Shown here in pieces: positions 1-12,491 of a DNA stretch of 64,000 bases. The notes beneath the pieces were generated by a model that did no database searches, was not told where the DNA came from, and worked only from the letters and a program-made list of their open reading frames with translations. The DNA is from Saposhnikovia divaricata. Lineage: Eukaryota > Streptophyta > Magnoliopsida > Apiales > Apiaceae. Position numbers and translations under genes: made by a program. Positions within the stretch are counted from its first letter, which is position 1, and every line of letters starts with the position of its first letter. Location: the NCBI GenBank assembly GCA_036435485.1, contig CM071595.1, positions 100,370,580-100,434,579 on the forward strand, read 5' to 3'.

Positions 1-1039
1 CTTTTTCTTTTGTAGCCTTACGTATACTTGATCCCAATTTGTCAAAGGCTAGTAGGAAGTTGAGGCAGTAATAAGGTGTGTGAGATGGGGTTTACTTTTG
101 TTCATTAATTTTGGGGAAATATTGGATTTTATTGCTTATTTGTTAGTCGTTGTTCAAGAAATTTTGAAGAAGGATTGTGGTTGTGTATATATTTATAGTA
201 TCTATCTTAGCTTTTCAAAAAAAAAAAAAGAAAAAAAAATCATATGAGAGCATAATTATGTTTCCGTGTTTTTGTGAACCTTCTTCATTCGTCTAGTCAA
301 GCTGTTTGTTGGAAGAAGATTAGAAAATCCATGTATGGGGAGAAAGTATGGTGTTGTGTATGATATATTATGGATTATACTAGCTTTTGACACTTCACCT
401 TATTTGGCCTTACTTGACATACCTTGTCCTTAGCCCCGTTACAACCCAAATAAAGACCTTTTGATTATCATCATTAATGTATGTTGTGTTAAAGTTAGAC
501 TGATATCAAATGTCAAGTATGCTTATGATTTTGTTGGAATGGAGTGATACATTTACCCTTGTTCTTGAGTGAATATTCTTTTGTGAGTGAAAGGTGAGTT
601 GTTACTTGTTTTTTTTCATATGAGATCCCAAGTTTTGACTCTAAGGTGTACTCTTGTGGGCTTAGCATGGTTACCAACTTATTTTTACACTTGACGTGGA
701 CTTTTAATGACCTCTGCATATTTTTTTGAGTAGAATATGTGAATACTTGCACCTTACACACCAAGACATTGCAAATTCACTTTGATTCTTTAGCATGAGA
801 TGACTTGTATGTGTGGTGTTGCATTGAGCAATCTTTTACATGAGCTAGATGGATTTTGTGGGTACATTCACTATAGGCCCTCACGAGACCTCACTCGTCC
901 ACTAGGGCTGCCTAGGCATTTAAAGGGCTTGTTGCATATGCCAAATGCAATCGTGATCACCTACGGAAGTGATATTATTTATTTAGGTAGCATTTTTTTT
1001 TTTTATTTTATTTTTCTCGAGGACGAGCAAAAGATAGGT
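1..1039 (+). mobile_element. 3' internal tail of an Athila/Tat-like gypsy element
   Basis: This stretch has no coding potential I can recognise. It ends in a purine-rich tract just before the LTR-like sequence at about 1040 (AAGATAGGTATGGGGG, preceded by CTCGAGGACGAGCAAAAG). A GAGGACGAGCAA phrase followed by a G-run is typical of the polypurine tract region of Athila/Tat-lineage gypsy elements. A phrase near 421-455 (ACCTTGTCCTTAGCCCCGTT) is also typical of their 3' untranslated region. The rest of the element would lie left of the window. The lineage is inferred from these phrases alone. Confidence 0.55.
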
Positions 1040-2206
1040 ATGGGGGCATTTAATAGGTCCATAATTAATCATATTTTTAATACCTATTTTATGTCCGTTT
1101 TCGTAATTTTATTAATTAATAAATTGTTTTATTTTGTTTTGTAGGAAAATAAATAAAAACAAATTTCAAGCAGGAAAAGGTGCAAAAAGGGAAAGGAGGT
1201 GGAAAATACTTGAAGTCAAGGAAATTGGAGGAAAAATCGAACACTTATCCGAGAAGAAAAGGAAATTGAAGAAATTATATTCAAGATTGGATTGTAATCA
1301 AAGGGGTCAAACCCAATATTTTCCCCTATATATATGGCCTTATCTCTTGTATTTGAAACACGAATTGAGACACCAATTTAGATTCAATAATTAGGAGTAG
1401 GTGTAGGTTAATACTGTTTTACTTTTTTGTTTCAAACTTTTATGTTCGCAATTTTAATTTGTAGCAGCAGCTTTGTTCATTCAGCTTTGTTTTGTTTTCT
1501 ATTCGGCGTTAATTCCTTTACCAGCAAGAGCTTGTGTTCGTTGACTTGTTTTCAATTTCCTGGGAGTTTTGTTTTAACCGTATGCATGTTTTTTTTTATT
1601 ATATATTATATTCATATAAATTGTCTTAGTTTATCAGGTTGTCGTGATTTTAAGTATAAGTTAATTGTTATTTGTTTCGTTAATTTGTTAAGCATGTACA
1701 GCTAAATTTTCTTGTCCTAGGATGAAGATGAAGTAAATTAATTGCTTTTGATTTCTTCTCGTTCCTATTAATAGATTCTCATAATTTTTCTTGGTGCTTA
1801 ATTGTTCGATTAACAAAGTGATTTTGATATATTATTGTTACCGGATTTATTTTTCATAGCCTATGCTTGCTCCTTGAAGTTTTGATAGGTTATTGTTAGA
1901 TAACAAGTTTCATAATATATGCTTGTCTCGTTAATTGATATATCTTATTTGTGAAGAAAAGAGGATTGATTTTATGGCGAGTTGATATTAATTGTGATTG
2001 ATTAATGGATTCGGATTCCTAGGTTTTCCATATTATTTGATAATCTTTGTTAATTAGGTTAATTAGGTTAATTAAAACTCATCTCAAACCTATTTGTCTA
2101 GTTCGCCTGATTTAATTATTAGGGTTTTGAAAATTCATAGTCTCTGTGGAATGACCTGTATTTGCTACAATTAACCACTGTGCGCTTGCAGTTATTTTAC
2201 ACATCA
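1040..2206 (+). mobile_element. 3' LTR of an Athila/Tat-like gypsy element
   Basis: The sequence follows a polypurine tract and ends in ...TTTTACACATCA at 2206. It has the T-rich, non-coding texture of a Tat/Athila LTR. No primer-binding site follows, so this is the 3' LTR of an element whose body lies to the left, or a solo LTR that kept its polypurine tract. The left edge is accurate only to a few bases because no second LTR copy is present to align, and the target-site duplication cannot be checked. Confidence 0.5.
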
Positions 2207-2830
2207 ATGGTAGTGATGCAAACAAATTTTTCTTATAAAAATAATTTGTTTAGTAATTTCTTTTGAAAAACAAATTATATTTAGTTAAAAATCGAATAAA
2301 AAAATTACATTTGTTTATATTTTTTTATAGATTGAATTTTTATACATACACTATTTATTGACAATATGTATCTTCACAATTTTAAAATATCAATAAAACA
2401 ATTTACATTTGTCTATGTTTTTTTTAAATTTATATTTGTTTATGTTTTTTTATAGATTGCATTTTTTTAGTCATAGATTTCATTTTTTTTAGTTACACTA
2501 TTTATTGACAATATGTATCTTCACAATTTTAAAATATCAATAAAATAATTTACATTTATTTATATTTTTTTATATATTGCATTTTTGTTTGTGTTTTTAA
2601 TAAATTGCATTTTTATAATTATAGATTATATTTTTATATATACACTATTTATTGACAATATGTATATTTGTTTATTCTTTTGGTGAAGGTGAAGATTAAG
2701 ATTACCAACGATAGTGTTTCACTCTCACTCTTTCTCTTTTTAACCCTCTTTCTCTTTTTAACCCTGACGACCAGACGACCACCCAAACTCCCTTACGCTA
2801 ATTATATATAGGATATAATGAGGTCTGTTA
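2207..2830. repeat. AT-rich tract with about 3 copies of a 147-bp tandem repeat
   Basis: The phrase CACTATTTATTGACAATATG begins at 2349, 2496 and 2643, exactly 147 bp apart. The first two copies share a longer tail (TCTTCACAATTTTAAAATAT). Near 2729-2764 a short phrase (CTTTCTCTTTTTAACCCT) is also duplicated head to tail. There are no genes. The parent element is unknown. Confidence 0.75.
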
Positions 2831-4065
2831 AGAAAGGGAGACTGGGAAGGGAATATTAATAAAATATGTTTTCAGTATTATATTTTATTCGTTCACTAAA
2901 TCAATATTTAAATACATAAAAATTGATTTGGTACAAGACATACTAAGTTATCACAAGCATTCATAAGTAAATTTCTTATTTTCAATAATATAAATAAAAA
3001 CAATATCTCAACATATCAGAATACACAATATATAAACATCTTTTAATAATATACATTAAAATCCCCCTCAAACTCAAGATACTTATATCGAAAGTTTGCC
3101 AAAATATAAAAAATCAAATCATCTGCTCCAATCAATAGTCGTCTTCGTTATAACTTTCATCGCTTCACGATTCTCCTCAAAAATTTTCTTTTTGTCGTTG
3201 GTTTGTGACAATCTCCTACAAAAACCTATCATTTTCGTCCTTGTGTTTTCTATCATATTTTTTATTTTTATTTTCACCCACGAACTCTCGCAAATTGTTT
3301 TTCCCTCACACCATGAACTCTCGTAGTGTTATTTTTCTTACCCACGACCTCTTGCGGATTCTTCTCACACCACGAACTCTCGTAGTATTAATTATTCTTG
3401 CACCTACCAACTCTAGCAGGTTTAACTTCTCTCGCACCCGCAAACTCTTACGGGGATGACCTAGGCTCTTGATGCTATGATAAAATATTCTCATACTTCT
3501 CTTCTCATTCACAATTAGAGGCTTCCAATTATAAATGAGAATAGAAGTGTTGTTGGAGGAAATTCGTAACAACACGAAATCAGAGGATTGCTGGAATAAA
3601 AGAGGATTGCTGGAATAACATAGCGAATTTGTATGAATATGGATGCTTTAGGGGATTAGGGATTGTAAAAAAGAGAGGGGCTGGACTTGGTAGATGTCTC
3701 GATTTATCTCGTGTATCGGAACCCTTTTTCCAAGATGTCTGTGTACCAATTTATATTCGATCAAGCCTACACAATTCTGTGAAATTGTGTCTATCACTGT
3801 GAGACTTTAGGGATAAACTTTGTTAATGTGGGAAATTACTGATTTTATCTGATTTAATCTTGGTGTTGTGATATCTTCCTGATTTGAAGAATATTGTTTG
3901 AAGATATTTTCCGTTATTCATTGATTGAGATTGATTCTTTCCTCGTTTCAGGGAGAGGATAAAACTTAGCGATTAAGCAATAATTATTATTCTGAATTAA
4001 TAATTAACAAATATTAGAAATTTGGGAGATTATTAAACATGCCAAAAATATGGCATAACAAGAAG
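2831..4065. other. Decayed LTR debris, no gene
   Basis: Between 3270 and 3460 a phrase of the type CACGAACTCTCGTAG recurs about five times in decayed form, roughly every 40-60 bp. Near 3467 a degenerate reverse complement of an initiator tRNA-Met primer-binding site is followed by TGATAAAATATTCTCATACT, which resembles the end of a minus-strand copia LTR. An inverted copy of that end occurs at 4192-4234. This suggests fragments of a short copia element. I see no coding region I can defend. Confidence 0.35.
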
Positions 4066-4340
4066 TATGAGATCTTTATCAAATACCCCCTTATCTTCTT
4101 TGCTATTTTGTATATCTTCATCACTAAACTAAATGATAAAAAATGCCCGATCTATCTCTATCATTCCCAATTTTTGAATTATATTCTCATAAGCCTCCAA
4201 TTATAAATGAGAAGAGAAGTATGGGAATATTTATCAAATACCCCCTTATCTTCTTTTCTATTTTGTATATCTTCATCACTAAAATAAATGATAAAAAATA
4301 CCGGATCTATCTTTTACCGTTTTTTGAATTATATTCTCCT
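4066..4340. repeat. Two-copy tandem repeat, about 155 bp
   Basis: The segment ATCAAATACCCCCTTATCTT is present at 4078 and again 155 bp downstream. Both copies continue through a long, nearly identical stretch ending in GAATTATATTCT near 4188 and 4340. There is no gene. Confidence 0.7.
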
Positions 4341-5061
4341 TCATTCCAAGATTTGTTAGAACAAATATTTATTTGTAAAGAAAATTCCACACCAAAATTC
4401 AAGTTTATGTTTATTTTCGTGATAGTGCACCATTTATTTTTTGAGTATGTAAAAACTCAAACTAAGATACAAATTATCTATCTTTAGTGAATAGTATAAA
4501 GTTATCGGGTTATTTTTTAGCGTAAATAGATGATAGTCGACTTCCAAAATTGCCCTTTATCTATCCCCTTCTCCCCCTTCCCACTTCTCATCTCAACCCT
4601 AGTCGCCTCAGATCTTCATCATTCACCCCTTTCCTTCTATTCTCACAATCTGTTCTTTCTGTATTTTTTCCAACTCTGGGACCTCTGTCCTTCCTCACTT
4701 TGTTCAACTCTTTTGGATTGAGCAAAAGATCTTTTCTAAGGTGTTATTGGAAGTTTAGTCTACACGATCCACCTTGTTATCTAAATCGAAACTTATCCAT
4801 GAGCTGCATACCACGAATTCGTGTCTATACTTTAGTTTTCTTTTTGAAGAGGAAACTAAAGATGGGTTGCGAATAAGGGAGAGTTTGGGCCGGTTTGGTC
4901 CCGTTTTTAGATAAAACCTGATCATTTATCCGATTTTAGAAATCATAAATTGCAACCACAACCAAACCATCGGTTCAGAATCGATTTGAAAAACCTCGGT
5001 TCGATTTTTATAGAATTGGTTTCGCTTTCAAAATCAGAGGGAAAAAAGAGAAATATATTAC
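4341..5061. other. Unassigned AT-rich DNA
   Basis: There are open frames on the plus strand between 4530 and 4876, but they are low-complexity and pyrimidine-driven and do not resemble a family I know. From 4885 to 5040 the GGTTTGGTCC/AACCGG-like phrases resemble short DNA-transposon debris. At about 5062 the sequence switches abruptly into the gypsy LTR. Confidence 0.3.
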
Positions 5062-6579
5062 TCTACGATTTTTATAAAGTTGAAAAATTCGTATTTTGCC
5101 TTAATTCCTTTTGGACAGTCTTCCTCGCTATAAGATCTAGCTGCACAAAAATTTTCATAATTTTATTCATTTTACTAAATCGAGCATATTTCTTAAACCG
5201 TAAATCGTTTTTAGGTGATTCAAATTCTCATGTAAACTACAAGATCATATCTTCATGTTTCCAATCAGTTTGGTTAAAAAATAGCATCTAACATAATCGT
5301 GGTTTTCTGCACAAATTAATCTAACGCAAATCCGGCATTATAACGGCTATATTTCGATTATTCCAACTTCTCGTATATACCAAGTACATCATCAAGGCAA
5401 CCAAGCAACCATAACATCATAATATCATCATCAAAAGTCTTAAAATTCAGTGGTATCTCCATTTTACCATGATCCAAGATTTTTCATAAAATCAAAAGCT
5501 CATAATCATTTAAAGTCTCAAAATCATGACATATATCTCAATTTTGTAAAATCTCTTAAAATCAAAGATGACAAAGTTTGGTTGAGACTTGATTACCTTC
5601 TTGGAGCTTGAGAAGTCTTGCTGAAGCTCAATACACCACAATCTAACCTTGGTTGGTCTTGATCTACCTTAATCTTAAAGATCAAATAATGTTCTTACAT
5701 GAGTTCACTATTCACCAAGCAACTTCATGAATTTTTCTACCCTATCTATACTCCATGAAAAATTATGAAACTAAGTACATACCTTAAGTATATCTTGAGG
5801 AATTTTAGGATAAAATTTGAGGATTTATAAGTAAGAGAAAGTGGAAGAAATTTTTTTCTTTTCTCCTTGTTGGTATGGTTCGGCCGAGAGCAAGATGGGA
5901 GGGAGTGGGAGAGATTTTTGTGACTTTGTTTGTATTATGTACACAATAATGTGATATATCTTGGGGTTATAAAAAGGCTACTAGCTAGGTTAGTCAAAAT
6001 TCTAAGTCTAAAAAGGCTAGAAGTATTGCTTGGTGATCCTTAAATTCATGTAACTATGTTTCTAAGTATTTAGTTTAGTTTCAACTAATTCCTAACTACT
6101 TAGTTGGCTTGGTTGTTGACTTGGTTAACATATTGTCTACCACCTTGCATGTAGTTGTATAAGCTTTGCATGGCACTTGCTAATGTTAATTATTTTCCAA
6201 TTTTTATTCCATCATTTCCATTTAAACTAATTTTTTTATCCATGAAATGTTCTTAACGTATAAAATCTTTTCAAGTGTTCTTCATTCCACCAAATTCATC
6301 TTAGTGCTTATTCCATATAAATTCCCATGTTTATGAATCCCTTGGTCGTGGATTTTCGTATTTATCGCTTTCCGAAAATTGTAAGTCATTAACAAAGCAG
6401 GAATTTTTGATTTCTGACGGCTTTTGCATACACTCATTTCACTTATATAATCTTAATATGAAATTAAAATCCTCAAATTTCCATTACATAATCTTGAGTA
6501 GGATTTTTTTTTCTTACATACCAGAATTACTATTCATCCGGGTCTTTTCTACAGTAGTACAAAAATCAGGGTTATTACA
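5062..6579 (-). repeat. Truncated 3' LTR of the Tekay-like element
   Basis: This segment aligns with 14953-16988 (minus the nested copia LTR) almost base for base, starting at CTCTACGATTTTTATAAA. The inner end is TTATTACA at 6579, next to the polypurine tract. The part corresponding to 12510-14952, including the U5 end, is absent. Alignment stops sharply at about 5062, so the outer portion was deleted or replaced. Confidence 0.85.
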
Positions 6580-9513
6580 GTCTCCCCCCTTAAAAGGATT
6601 CCGTCCCGGAATCAGTCTGAGAATAGATGGGGGGTACTTCGCTTGCATCTCATTTTCCAGCTCCCAAGTTGATTCTTCGACGTTGTGGTTCTGCCATAGA
6701 ACTCTGACCAGTTTAACAGCCATGTTCCTCAGCACTTGTTCCTTGCGGTCCATGATCTCCACTGGTTTCTCTACGTAGGACAGGTCAGGTCGCAGGTCTA
6801 CTTGCTCATGCTCTACCACATGCTTGGCATCCGGGTTGTACTTCCTTAGCTTCGATACGTGGAATACGTTATGAACTTGTTGTAGACTTGGAGGTAAAGC
6901 CAATTCATAAGCTACGGGTCCAATACGTCGCAAGATTTCAAAAGGTCCAATATACCTAGGGCTCAATTTCCCTTTCTTTCGAAATCTCATCAGTCCTTTC
7001 CAGGGGGATACTTTTAACAACACCATGTCCCCTACCTCATATTCCTTGTCTTTTCGTGCTAGATCAGCATACCTGCGCTGTCGATCTTGGGCTGCCGCTA
7101 GTCTTCCTCTAACTAACGTTATGGCATCTCTCGTCTGTTGAACTAGGTTGGGTCCCAATATCTTTCGTTCACCAACTTCATCCCAACACAGGGGGGAGCG
7201 ACACTTTCGACCGTAGAGGGCTTCGTAAGGAGGCATCCCGATCCTTGAGTGGTAGATATTGTTATACGCGAACTCAATCAAGGGTAAGTGTTCTTCCCAA
7301 CTTCCTTTAAAGTCTATGACGCACACCCTCAACATATCTTCCAAGGTTTGGATAGTCCTTTCACTCTGTCCGTCAGTCTGAGGGTGATATGCCGTACTCA
7401 TGTTCAGTTTAGTCCCTACTCATTCTTGGAAGCTCCTCCAAAATCTGGAATTAAACATGGGGTCTCTATCGGATACAGTGGTTACTGGGACTCCATGTCG
7501 CACTATAATCTCCTTTATGTAGATGTCTACAAGCCTATCGATAGTGTATTTCTCATTGATTGGGAGAAAGTGAGCAGACTTGGTTAGTCTATCGATGATC
7601 ACCCATATCACGTCGTGGTTGGTTTTAATCTTGGGTAGTCCTACCACAAAGTCCATGGCAATATGCTCCCACTTCCATTCTAGAATCTCTAAGGGTTGCA
7701 GCAGGCCGCTGGGTCTTTGGTGTTCCGCCTTTACTCGTTGACAGGTTAAACATCTATTCACCCATTCTGTTACGTCCTTCTTCATGTTAGGCCACCAATA
7801 GTATTCTTTCAGGTCTCTATACATTTTGGTGCTACCTAGGTGTACCGAATATCTAGCGTTATGGCCTTCGTATAAGATTCCGTCCTTCAATTCCTGAACA
7901 TTCGGGACCCATATCGTTGTTGCATATCTCATGATCCCATTCTTATCTCTCTCGCACTTGATTTCTTCTCCGGTCAGGATTTCGTCCTCCGAATTAGCTT
8001 CCTCTTCCATCTTTTGCTCCTGACGCCGCCTAATCTTTTCTAACAACGGCGGTTGGATTTGGATTTCCATTAATATTTCTTGGGTCTCGTTTGGTCTCCT
8101 GATCTCTATCTCTAGTTTCTCGAATTCTCTTGCCAAATCCTCCATTGAGGTTAACATCTTGAGCTTCTCCTTCCTACTAAGGGCATCGGCCACCACACTG
8201 GCCTTCCCCGGATGATAACGGATCTCACAATCGTAATCCTTTATTAGCTCTAGCCACCTCCTCTGCCTCATATTTAATTCCTTCTGAGTGAAGATGTACT
8301 TGAGGCTCTTATGGTCCGTATATATCTCGCATTTCTCTCCGTACAAGTAGTGCCTCCATATTTTCAGGGCGAAAACTATCGCGGCTAGCTCTAGGTCATG
8401 GGTAGGATACCTCACTTTATACTCTTTCAATTGCCTAGACGCAATCACCTTGCCATGTTGCATGAGCACATAACCAAATCCTTTGTGGGATGCGTCACTA
8501 TAAATCACGAAGTCTCCCCTTTCATCTGGTAACGCCAGCACAGGGGCGGTCACTAACCGTTTCTTCAGCTCTTGGAAGCTTTCCTCACATTTCTCAGTCC
8601 ATACAAACTTCTCTGCCTTTCTGGTGAGTCGGGTAAGCGGGGCTGATAATTTGGAAAAGTCTTTAACGAATCTCCTATAGTAACCTGCCAATTCTACGAA
8701 GCTTCTTACTTCTGTCGGGGTAGTTGACCTCTCCCAATTTGATATGGCCTCTATTTTGGTAGGATCAACTAATACTCTCTCACCGCTTACCACGTGGCCT
8801 AGAAATTGCACTTCTCTTAGCCAAAATGCACACTTAGAGAACTTGGCATACAGTTTCTCAGCTCTCAGAATCCCTAAGACTATCCTCAAGTGTTCCGCGT
8901 GTTCTTCCTCAGTCTTTGAATAAATCAGAATATCGTCGATAAACACTATGACGTATTTGTTTAGATACTGCTTAAACACGCGGTTCATCAGGTCCATAAA
9001 GGTTGCTGGTGCGTTGGTTAACCCAAAGGACATGACCAGGAATTCATAGTGTCCATAACGGGTCCAGAAGGCGGTCTTGGGTATGTCCTCCTGCTTGATC
9101 TTTAATTGGTGATATCCGGTTCTCAAGTCTATTTTTGAGAAGCAAACTGCTGCTTTCAGCTGGTCGAACAGGTTATCGATTCTAGGTAGGGGATACTTAT
9201 TCTTAATGGTTAGTTTATTCAGCTCCCTATAGTCTATGCATAATCTCATGCTACCATCCTTCTTCTTCACAAACAACACTGGAGTGCCCCATGGAGGTAC
9301 ACTCGGCCTTATCAATCCCTTGTCTAACAACTCTTGTAACTGTGTCGCTAATTCCTTCATCTCCACGGGAACTAACATATATGGGGCCTTAGAAACAGGT
9401 GCAGTTCCGGGTGCCAACTCTATCGCGAACTCGATCTCCCTATCAGGTGGCAATCCCGGAAGTTCTTCGGGAAATACATCCTCGAATTCTCTAACGACAG
9501 GGATATCTTGCAA
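6514..9513 (-). pseudogene. pol: gypsy pol: RT, RNase H, integrase, chromodomain-like tail (one stop)
   Basis: The first open segment (9513-7420, 697 codons) holds reverse transcriptase with FIDDILIYS near residue 190. RNase H follows (SDASHKG near residue 335), then the H-H-C-C integrase zinc motif near 555-595 and the first two integrase acidic residues (AMDF near 620, SDRD near 682). A TGA at 7420-7422 interrupts the frame. The same frame then continues to 6514 with the integrase Glu region (DGQSERT), a GPF/Y-type module (GPFEIL) and a chromodomain-like stretch (EESTWELE). One nonsense codon therefore separates the integrase core from its Glu. The frame has no native stop before the LTR. 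The protein would copy the element's RNA and integrate the DNA. Confidence 0.9.
6580..6600 (-). other. Polypurine tract of the Tekay-like element
   Basis: On the minus strand this reads as a purine-rich run (AAGGGGGGAGAC) directly abutting the 3' LTR. It is the plus-strand priming site of the retrotransposon. The pol reading frame runs through it without a stop and continues into the LTR to 6514. Confidence 0.8.
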
Positions 9514-10019
9514 TTTATGGGCCTCCTGTTCTGTGTCTACAACGTAGTCCAGGAAGGCTTCATTCCCCTTACGTACCAGCTTCCTAGCTTGCGCGACGAT
9601 GAGGAATTTTCAAGTTTGTCGCTGCCCCTTAAAACACTACTCTTTTCTTTCCTGGTACCATACCTAAGATAACGTCAAACCCTCCTAACACAAAAGGTAT
9701 TAGGTTGGCTTGAAAATGGCAACCCTTTTATTTCTAGATCATAGTCAGGGTAGAATTGATTCACGGGAATCACTTCACGATTCACTATTTATACAATTAG
9801 CTACTCTTTCAGAGCCTCCGCCTTAAGATTTAGTTTGCATGCGAATTCTTGCGATATAAAAGATCGGGTAGCTCCAGAATCGAATGAGACATTTGCATTT
9901 ACCGATTAAAGGTTTAGGGCACCTGTGATAACATCTGAGTCTCTGACAGCATCCTACACGGTCATGTTAAAGGTCCTAGCAGTAGGGGGTCGATTGGAAG
10001 CTGCTCCACTCACTCTTGA
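9514..10019 (-). pseudogene. gypsy aspartic protease remnant
   Basis: Between the gag zinc knuckles and RT, the minus strand keeps a retropepsin core at about 9865-9900 (FDSGATRSF, with the catalytic Asp in DSGA). The surrounding frame is broken by several stops and indels, and no long ORF covers it. It would process the Gag-Pol polyprotein. Its position between gag and RT is the standard gypsy order. Confidence 0.6.
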
Positions 10020-11183
10020 CCCAGGAAGGTTCAACTTAGGACAGTCCTTCCTCATATGCCCGCGCTTCCACATTGGTAACACTTTGGGACTTGGGTTTGT
10101 TGGTAGCAATTATTAGAGTAATGCCCCGTGCGCCCGCACTTGTAACACGTCACTGTGGATCGGAACGTCCCCAGATGCTTCCTTCCACAAGTCTGGTGAT
10201 TGGGTGAAAGTGGTTGCTCTAGACTGTCCACCTCTCTGATTAACGCTCTCGCTTCCAGCCCTCTTTGTAGCTAGACCAACGGTAGGCTGAAATGCAATTG
10301 CTCGGTTGCATTTGTTAAAGCGGCGCCCGCCACTAGATCTTCCTCCTAGACTCACCGCCTTCCTTTTCTTGTTTTCCTTTATCCTCAGGCTCATCTCGCT
10401 CCCGACCTCCACTATTGAGGCCTTCTGTATCAAGGTGGCATTGTCTGTTATTTCCAACATAGTGACACGATTCTGAATCCATGGTTTTAGCCATAGCTGA
10501 AACCTTTTTGCTCTATCCTCTTCAGTATCCACAAGTCTAGGCACGAATCTAGATAGTTCTGTGAACTTGGCCTCATACTCAGCCACTGTCATGTTCTCCT
10601 GTTTCAGCTCCAGGAACTTCAGCTCCATCTAAGTCTCCACATACTTGGGAAAATGCTTATGCAAGAACAATCTACAGAACCTCTCCCAAGTCACTACGCC
10701 TACTGGTTCCAAGTTACGTTTAGCTTCCCACCAATAATTCGCTTCTCCTTTCAGTAAGTAAGCACCAAAGACCGTCTTTTGGGTCTCATCCACACCTAAA
10801 ATCTCGAAGGATTTCTCCATCTCTTTTAGCCAAGCTCTTGCTGCTACAGGGTCAGCGGTGCCTTGAAATTCTGGGGGTTTCAGGGATTTGAAGGCTCGAA
10901 AGGCGCCAACATTGGCGATATTGAGGTTCCTTAGTGGTGGGGGTGGTTGCTGTAGGTTCTGCCTGAGAAAATTCATAAATTGCTCCATAGGGTTTTCATC
11001 TATGCCTTCCTCGATTTGAGTGGCTTCCTCCTCTACCTCCTCCTAATCTGCATTTTCATGCTCATTAAATCCTTGCCCTTCTTCTTCATAGGCTTGGCTT
11101 TGGCGCTCTTCCTCTATGCGCTAATCATTGCCATGGGTGGCAGATTCAGCATTGCGGTTTACTGTGTTTCGTCTGGACGGCAT
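10020..11183 (-). pseudogene. gag: gypsy gag with CCHC knuckles, several breaks
   Basis: The likely start is the ATG at 11183 (MPSRRNT). Two in-frame stops follow before the open segment 10988-10629, and a TAG at 10629-10631 separates it from 10628-10113 in the same frame. The retrotransposon gag core is visible (PPEFQGTADPVAARAWL, and EYEAKFTELSRFVP just after the stop). The first zinc knuckle (CYKCGRTGHYSNNC, about 10145-10104) is intact but lies one frame off. A second knuckle near 10070-10040 is broken by a one-base loss. Gag would form the particle and bind RNA. Confidence 0.8.
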
Positions 11184-11566
11184 CTTTCTGAAAACATATG
11201 CATTTATATATACATAATTGTTAGGGTTACCTTGCATAAGTAAGTGCTACCTCAAAAGGATAGTCCATTTCGCATACATCTGTGTTTTCTTGTTGTAAGT
11301 AGTTGATATATAAAGCATTGTACGTAATGAACTTAAACAAAATTTATTGCCGAAATGAAAACAATCATATATATATATCGGGTACCATAAAAGGGTTACC
11401 CTGAAGAGTCACAGGTCACATAATACATCATCTAAATACATAAGGCCTACCAAAAGATACAAGACATGCTTTTCCAGTCGGACTAGCTGCTACCTACTAC
11501 TACTATACCAAAAGTACAACTACCATCTACAGTCCTCACTGGAAAGCTAACAATCATAATATATCA

Positions 11567-12316
11567 TCAATAACGGTGGGAGCGAGTCGCATCCCTAATC
11601 CTCCTCATAGCTGATGACAGGATCCGCTCGGCCTCACTCCTCCTAATCCTCCTGTCTGAGCGGGATGATGCTCTAAGCCTGGTGAGAGCTCTCCTTTCTA
11701 CACGCAGTATCATCCATCGTAAGCCCCTGGTTACTGACTCAATCCTCTCCCGACGGGTGTGGTGACGGGACTTCCTCTCCTCGCTCAGCTGGAATCTAAG
11801 CTCCTCAATCCTAGCATCCGCGGCCACCAGCCTAGCAGTCAATCGGGCCACCTCATAATCATATTCTGCAGCTAGTACAATGGGAATCGGGGGTGGTGGT
11901 GGTGATGGTGGCTGGCTTTGCGGAGCCATCTCAATGTCGGCATTATCTGGGATGAGCTCCTCGGAATCCTCGGCAGGAAGTGGACTCCACGGTGGGGAGT
12001 CGAGCGGGGATGGCTCCCTACGGGGAGGGGAGTACATGGGTATGTCTGTCCAGGCTACTGAGTCATCCTTTGGGTCCTCTCCCATGGTGGGGTCAGCTGG
12101 AGCATCGTCCCTAGGGTCCTCCTCCGGATCCTCCTCTGGGTCGCTCTCCTGATCATCGGAGTCCACCATATCATCTCTGGGTACAGGGTCATCCGGACTG
12201 GCCTCCATGGGGTCGTCCTCAACAGGGTTCGTAACAGGCTCCTCGATCGGGTCCATAATCGGCTCCTCTACTGGGTGCATGACCGGCTCCTCTACTGGGT
12301 CCATGACCGGGTCCAT
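11567..12316 (-). CDS. Extra ORF upstream of gag: acidic repeat and coiled-coil protein
   Basis: This is an uninterrupted 249-codon ORF between the primer-binding site and gag. The first 40 residues are built of short degenerate repeats of the type M-D/H-P-V/I-E-E-P. An Asp/Glu/Pro-rich stretch runs to about residue 150, with a polyproline run near 137-143. Residues 155-185 look like a short coiled coil (ARLTARLVAADARIEELRF), and the C-terminus is strongly basic (Arg/Ser). No retroviral domain is recognisable. It is open while gag and pol are broken, although the high GC content and repeats could keep the frame open by chance. Function unknown. Confidence 0.5.
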   Translation of the reverse strand: MDPVMDPVEEPVMHPVEEPIMDPIEEPVTNPVEDDPMEASPDDPVPRDDMVDSDDQESDPEEDPEEDPRDDAPADPTMGEDPKDDSVAWTDIPMYSPPRREPSPLDSPPWSPLPAEDSEELIPDNADIEMAPQSQPPSPPPPPIPIVLAAEYDYEVARLTARLVAADARIEELRFQLSEERKSRHHTRRERIESVTRGLRWMILRVERRALTRLRASSRSDRRIRRSEAERILSSAMRRIRDATRSHRY

Positions 12317-12491
12317 AGCTGGCTCCTCAGGGATCTACACAGGAAAGGGAAAAGTGTTACTACCTCAAAAGTTTTAATATGTGATAATCTTAATGACTTA
12401 GGTTCGGTAGGGCTATGTCCACTAGCCCGTCCGTATACTTGGTAAAGGTTTGGACCCTTAACCTACCTTCCGCTTCTGAGACTATAACCTA

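Noticed and set aside
4550..4876. 108-codon open frame
   Set aside because: Pyrimidine-rich text with no recognisable domain and no gene context.
9236..9547. Plus-strand open frames over pol (also 7288-7587, 11880-12152)
   Set aside because: Shadows of the minus-strand pol and acidic ORF.
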